Of a stretch of DNA of 35,244 nt, positions 32,322 through 35,244 are shown one piece after another. Position numbers and translations under genes: made by a program. The DNA is taken from contig CAKZSH010000236.1 in assembly GCA_937918905.1 (NCBI GenBank), positions 1 to 35,244 of the forward strand, read 5' to 3'. Below the pieces are notes generated by a model. That model was not told the DNA's origin and ran no database searches. It was given only the letters and a program-made list of their open reading frames with translations. Origin of the DNA: an uncultured Saprospiraceae bacterium (lineage in GTDB: Bacteria > Bacteroidota > Bacteroidia > Chitinophagales > Saprospiraceae). The stretch's first letter is position 1, and each line of letters opens with the position of its first letter.

Positions 32322-33504
32322 ATGAAAAACTTCTTTTCTTTTCTTTTCTTTTCTTTTGATAAGTTGTGAGAACAAAAAAGATACTCTTACTGATTTTGAT
32401 TTGCCTCCTCAGCAAATTGAAACAAAATTAAGTGGAGAACTTATTAAAAGTCGAATATTATCTTTCGAACAAAAATTAAAAAAATCGGAGAATCAAGCTT
32501 CATTGAGAAATGATGACACCTCCATTGATGAGACTATTTGGGGGATTGAGGCTTTGTTAAATATTTATTTTTCTTCGAATCCTAATAAGATAATAGAATC
32601 AACCAGAGAAACCCACGAGATAACCATTCCTATTAGTAATAATAATGTTAACTCTACTGACTTAGTACAGGCATATTTAGATTCTTGGGAAAAATTAATG
32701 ATTCATTACAATTCTTTTAATTTATCTGGCAAAAAACTATTCTCATTAGATTTAAATCTTAAAAGCACTAATTCAGGTGAAGCTGTTGTTGAAGTTAGTA
32801 CTTTAATTGGAACTAATCAGCCTGTTGCTTCTCCATTAAATTGTGATGTATTTAATGCAGAAGATAATTGGATTGCAGGTAATCCTGAATTTGCAACTCA
32901 TATTGGCGAAGGTAGATGTGACGGAACTGCTTTAGGATCAAATGGAGCTGTCAAGCTAACGCAAAAATTAAATAATAATTTTAGAGACGAAAACCCTTTG
33001 ATAAGTCCTTATCCAAATGCTTCTTTTTTAGTTGGTTTCATTGATATTGTAATTTCATCTAGAAATGGGGTAGAATATGAAAATGATGACGATGAAATTT
33101 TTGATAATGACAGGGACTACCTTATGTGGGTAATAGATGGAACCTTGCCTAGTAATAATTATGATGAAGCAAAATGTATACCTTATGAAGATATGAGTTG
33201 GTATTATTGTAATATTGGTAATATTATTATTCCTCAAATTATTGACTCTTATCCTAATCCTTCTTCAACTAACGAGCCAAGAGAATTTATTTCTGTTGAA
33301 GTCTTTTCGGAATTTCTTGATAATGGTCAACCTGATCCATGGACATTTCATGCTCTTAATTTGGAACATGGAAGCCCAGTTTGGATATCTGATATTGGTT
33401 GGGGAAAAGATCCTACTATTGGAGCATTAGAAGTAATTGATATAGCAGATTTAACTACAATTGTAATTTCTAATCCTTGCCCAAGTCCAAATTTTCCTTG
33501 TTAG
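32322..33504 (+). pseudogene. Lipoprotein gene, out of frame at a CTTTT repeat (probably phase-variable OFF)
   Basis: ATG 32322 opens a signal-peptide start (MKNFFSFLFFSF) that runs into TGA at 32367 after 15 codons. The 382-codon body is intact in another frame from 32356, beginning LISCENKKD, a textbook lipobox and first mature residues without a start. The junction is a perfect (CTTTT)5 tract. Adding one unit (or deleting two) would join the two frames into MKNFFSFLFFSFLLISCENK, a complete lipoprotein signal peptide with about 395 residues in total. The mature part is unknown: an N-terminal Lys/Glu helical region (about 25-120) and a Cys-containing, Asn/Asp-rich domain to the end (SNPCPSPNFPC). 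Slipped-strand switching is the favoured reading; a sequencing indel is the alternative. Confidence 0.82.
32333..32357 (+). repeat. (CTTTT)5 simple sequence repeat in a signal peptide
   Basis: Five perfect tandem copies of CTTTT, 25 bases. As 5 is not a multiple of 3, each gain or loss shifts the reading frame. Copy numbers 3, 6 and 9 give an open frame for the lipoprotein; 5, as seen here, does not. Confidence 0.95.
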
Positions 33505-33515
33505 TATATATTCTT

Positions 33516-33559
33516 AAAATGAGATATTCAAAACAATTATGTTTTGGATATCTCATTTT
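33516..33559 (+). terminator. Terminator after the lipoprotein gene
   Basis: The arms 33516-33534 and 33541-33559 (AAAATGAGATATTCAAAAC and its near complement) match at 18 of 19 positions, with a 6-base loop, followed by further Ts. It is placed 12 bases after the stop. Confidence 0.88.
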
Positions 33560-33601
33560 TTTATTTAGGCAAATACCTAATTATTAGATTGAAATAAAAC
33601 T

Positions 33602-35035
33602 ATGATAAATAAAATCTTTCTTTTAAAAATTTTTCTTTTCTCTTTCTTTTTTTGCCAATCTCAAACAGGGTTTGAATTTTATTCTAATGTCAATGAGCAA
33701 TTAAGGTGGAATCAATTGGCTAAGGAGGATCAGTATGGAAATTATATTTTACCTGTACAAATAGATAATCAAGAGGGAACATCTGTGGAATTCATAAAAC
33801 TTAACTCCAAAGGAGAACTCTTATCCAATTCTAATTTCTCCTTGGATAGTTTTAATTTATTTATTTCAGAGTTTTTTTTATTTGAAAATAAAATAATCGT
33901 CTTAGCATCTATCCTCGATAAGGATCAACAATTTGAACAACAGTTTTGGGTAGGGACTTTCGATCTCCTTTTTAATCTTCAAAGTGAATTGTTTTTTGAT
34001 CCTTTAGGTGATGGGATATTAAAAACGATTAAAGCTATAATTGAAAACGAAGAGACAATTGTAATGGCAGGAGCTGTTACAACAAGCTCGGAAAATAGAG
34101 ATTTTGGATGTAAGTTATTTTTGGATTCCAATACTTTTGATTTTTCATTTATTGGAAATTCTTTTAATATAATTAATGATTTGACTGTAAATTTTGATTC
34201 AACTGGATATGTGTTAATTGGAGGAGATGATATTTTATTTACTAATGAAGACTTTGATTTAATTGATAAAGAGGAAAATTTTGAACAACTTGTTTGGCTG
34301 CAAAGTTGGATAGCTCCCATAACAGATTCTACTTTTTTGATAACAGGTAGATCAAATAAAAATGATTTACCATTTCCAGGAAGAGGCATTGTTACTGGGA
34401 TTTTTGATGATTCCTTTGATGAAATTACTCATTCTAAAATTTTTAGTTCATCGGAAGACACTTTAATATATCCAGCAAATAATAATGCAATGGATAGAAA
34501 CAATGATTTCATTTATGTTGGAGGTACTTTTAATGTTGATTTAAACAATATAATTGATGGTAATAAAAATTCCGCTTTTCTGTTAACAAAATTGGATAAT
34601 CAAATGAATCAAATTTGGAGAAGGAATTATAGATTGGATAGTCATTATTATTATATGGCTGGAGTTTTAGCAACTTCTGATGGAGGATGCTTAATGTACG
34701 GTCATAGATTTACTGAAGATAATCAAAGAGAAGCTACAGCAATAAAAGTGAATAAAGAAGGTGAAATTTTAGGAACATCTAGTATAATATCTACATTTGA
34801 AAATTTTAATATTTTTCCTAATCCTTTTCAAACTCAAATTGTTATTCAACAAAATAATAAACAAGGATTTCTTAAATTGTATGATTTAAATGGAAGGCTT
34901 TTATTTAATAAAAAAATTACTGATTCAAATACATATTTAGATTTATCAAAACTATTACAAGGTTCATATTTTTATACTTATGGAGATAAAAATGGCTGGT
35001 ATTATAAAAGTGGAACTTTAATTAAACAGAATTAA
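33602..35035 (+). CDS. Exported protein with T9SS type A sorting domain
   Basis: The 477-residue protein starts with a signal peptide (about 1-20, MINKIFLLKIFLFSFFFCQS). Residues about 20-390 form beta-rich repeats without recognised catalytic motifs, with phrases such as EENFEQLVWLQSWIAPITDS and ATSDGGCLMYGH that fit a beta-propeller-like domain. The last roughly 80 residues are a type A C-terminal sorting domain: NFNIFPNPFQTQIVIQ, then LKLYDLNGRLLFNKKI and LSKLLQGSYFYTY. Such domains route cargo through the type IX secretion system to the cell surface or medium. It lies downstream of the phase-variable lipoprotein gene on the same strand but after a terminator. Its function beyond export is unknown. 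Confidence 0.85.
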   Translation: MINKIFLLKIFLFSFFFCQSQTGFEFYSNVNEQLRWNQLAKEDQYGNYILPVQIDNQEGTSVEFIKLNSKGELLSNSNFSLDSFNLFISEFFLFENKIIVLASILDKDQQFEQQFWVGTFDLLFNLQSELFFDPLGDGILKTIKAIIENEETIVMAGAVTTSSENRDFGCKLFLDSNTFDFSFIGNSFNIINDLTVNFDSTGYVLIGGDDILFTNEDFDLIDKEENFEQLVWLQSWIAPITDSTFLITGRSNKNDLPFPGRGIVTGIFDDSFDEITHSKIFSSSEDTLIYPANNNAMDRNNDFIYVGGTFNVDLNNIIDGNKNSAFLLTKLDNQMNQIWRRNYRLDSHYYYMAGVLATSDGGCLMYGHRFTEDNQREATAIKVNKEGEILGTSSIISTFENFNIFPNPFQTQIVIQQNNKQGFLKLYDLNGRLLFNKKITDSNTYLDLSKLLQGSYFYTYGDKNGWYYKSGTLIKQN

Positions 35036-35158
35036 ATGTTTTCTAGGTATTTAAGTTGGTTGGATAGTAATTGAAAATATACAATTTAGTCCTTCGAGAA
35101 CTTCAAGTTCTATCGTACCCATATAGATGGGCAGCAAGTTCTTTGACAAATTTGTATA
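35036..35158. other. Spacer before a partial gene at the right edge
   Basis: AT-rich, with the short palindrome AGAACTT-C-AAGTTCT at 35097-35111 and CCCA/TGGG near 35119-35131. It may contain the end of an insertion sequence if the following partial gene is a transposase; no target-site duplication can be seen. Confidence 0.3.
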
Positions 35159-35242
35159 TCAAATAAGTAGTTTAACTCCTTCAAGAATATTATAAAATCT
35201 AATGAGTCCTTTCTTCATAGTGATGGGACCAGGTGGTCGTTC
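35159..35242 (-). CDS. 3' end of a gene running off the window, possibly a transposase
   Basis: An open minus-strand frame enters from the right edge and stops at TGA 35159. The 27 visible residues begin ERPPGPITMKKGLIRFYN and end ILEGVKLLI. The PPGPITMKKGL..FYNILEG pattern recalls the C-terminus of IS4-type DDE transposases, where a PG-x-x-x-(M/L)-x-RG(L/W) motif is followed by a short helix. This is a weak family call from a short fragment. It is not related to the neighbouring genes. Confidence 0.4.
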   Translation of the reverse strand, partial: ERPPGPITMKKGLIRFYNILEGVKLLI

Positions 35243-35244
35243 TT

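Noticed and set aside
32322..33504. Simple decayed pseudogene
   Set aside because: The only lesion lies exactly at a slippage-prone pentanucleotide tract, and the downstream frame is fully open.
1..35244. tRNA, rRNA, CRISPR or prophage genes
   Set aside because: No cloverleaf with a conserved T-loop, rRNA-like stretch, repeat-spacer array or phage structural gene was recognised by eye.

Overview
The window is AT-rich bacterial chromosome from a member of the Bacteroidota. The phylum call rests on a type IX secretion C-terminal sorting domain on the last complete gene, many signal peptides and lipoboxes of Bacteroidota style, start regions without clear Shine-Dalgarno sequences, several TAnnTTTG -7 promoter boxes, and Bacteroidota-type gene neighbours (a DUF3822-like gene overlapping rsmD, a bactofilin, a giant WG-repeat protein). 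A Saprospiria-like lineage is a guess only.

Layout. 29-1084 (minus) is a two-domain VOC protein. 1621-8608 (plus) is a coherent envelope cluster: a soluble coiled-coil protein, a two-TM PspA-like coiled-coil membrane protein, a membrane-anchored NMT1/SsuA-type binding protein fused to an OmpA peptidoglycan-binding domain, a NitT/TauT-type ABC permease with extra membrane segments, a TPR lipoprotein overlapping it by 4 bases, and the ABC ATPase. 8738-9616 is a PRMT-like methyltransferase, facing a minus-strand pair (TerB-like protein, then a 2OG-Fe dioxygenase). 11416-14754 is a 1112-residue WG-repeat protein. Two more small TerB-like genes (minus) flank a lipoprotein gene.

From 17564 the genes are mostly housekeeping: mutS, an unknown gene, tsaD (minus), bactofilin, a membrane-anchored unknown, a DUF3822-like gene, rsmD, two secreted unknowns, argS, glnS and a secreted M28 peptidase with PDZ domain. 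The right end holds a lipoprotein gene whose signal peptide is broken by a five-copy CTTTT tract, a T9SS-exported protein, and what looks like the 3' end of a transposase running off the edge.

Three things stand out. First, the lipoprotein gene at 32322-33504 looks phase-variable: one extra CTTTT unit would restore a perfect lipoprotein signal peptide. Second, the 1621-8608 cluster looks like an ABC transporter physically tied to peptidoglycan and to PspA-like membrane proteins, with no obvious textbook match. Third, many intergenic spacers hold a long, near-perfect inverted repeat of 20-70 bp per arm; most differ in sequence, but at least three families recur within the window, and some reach into stop codons. 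No tRNA, rRNA or CRISPR array was seen.
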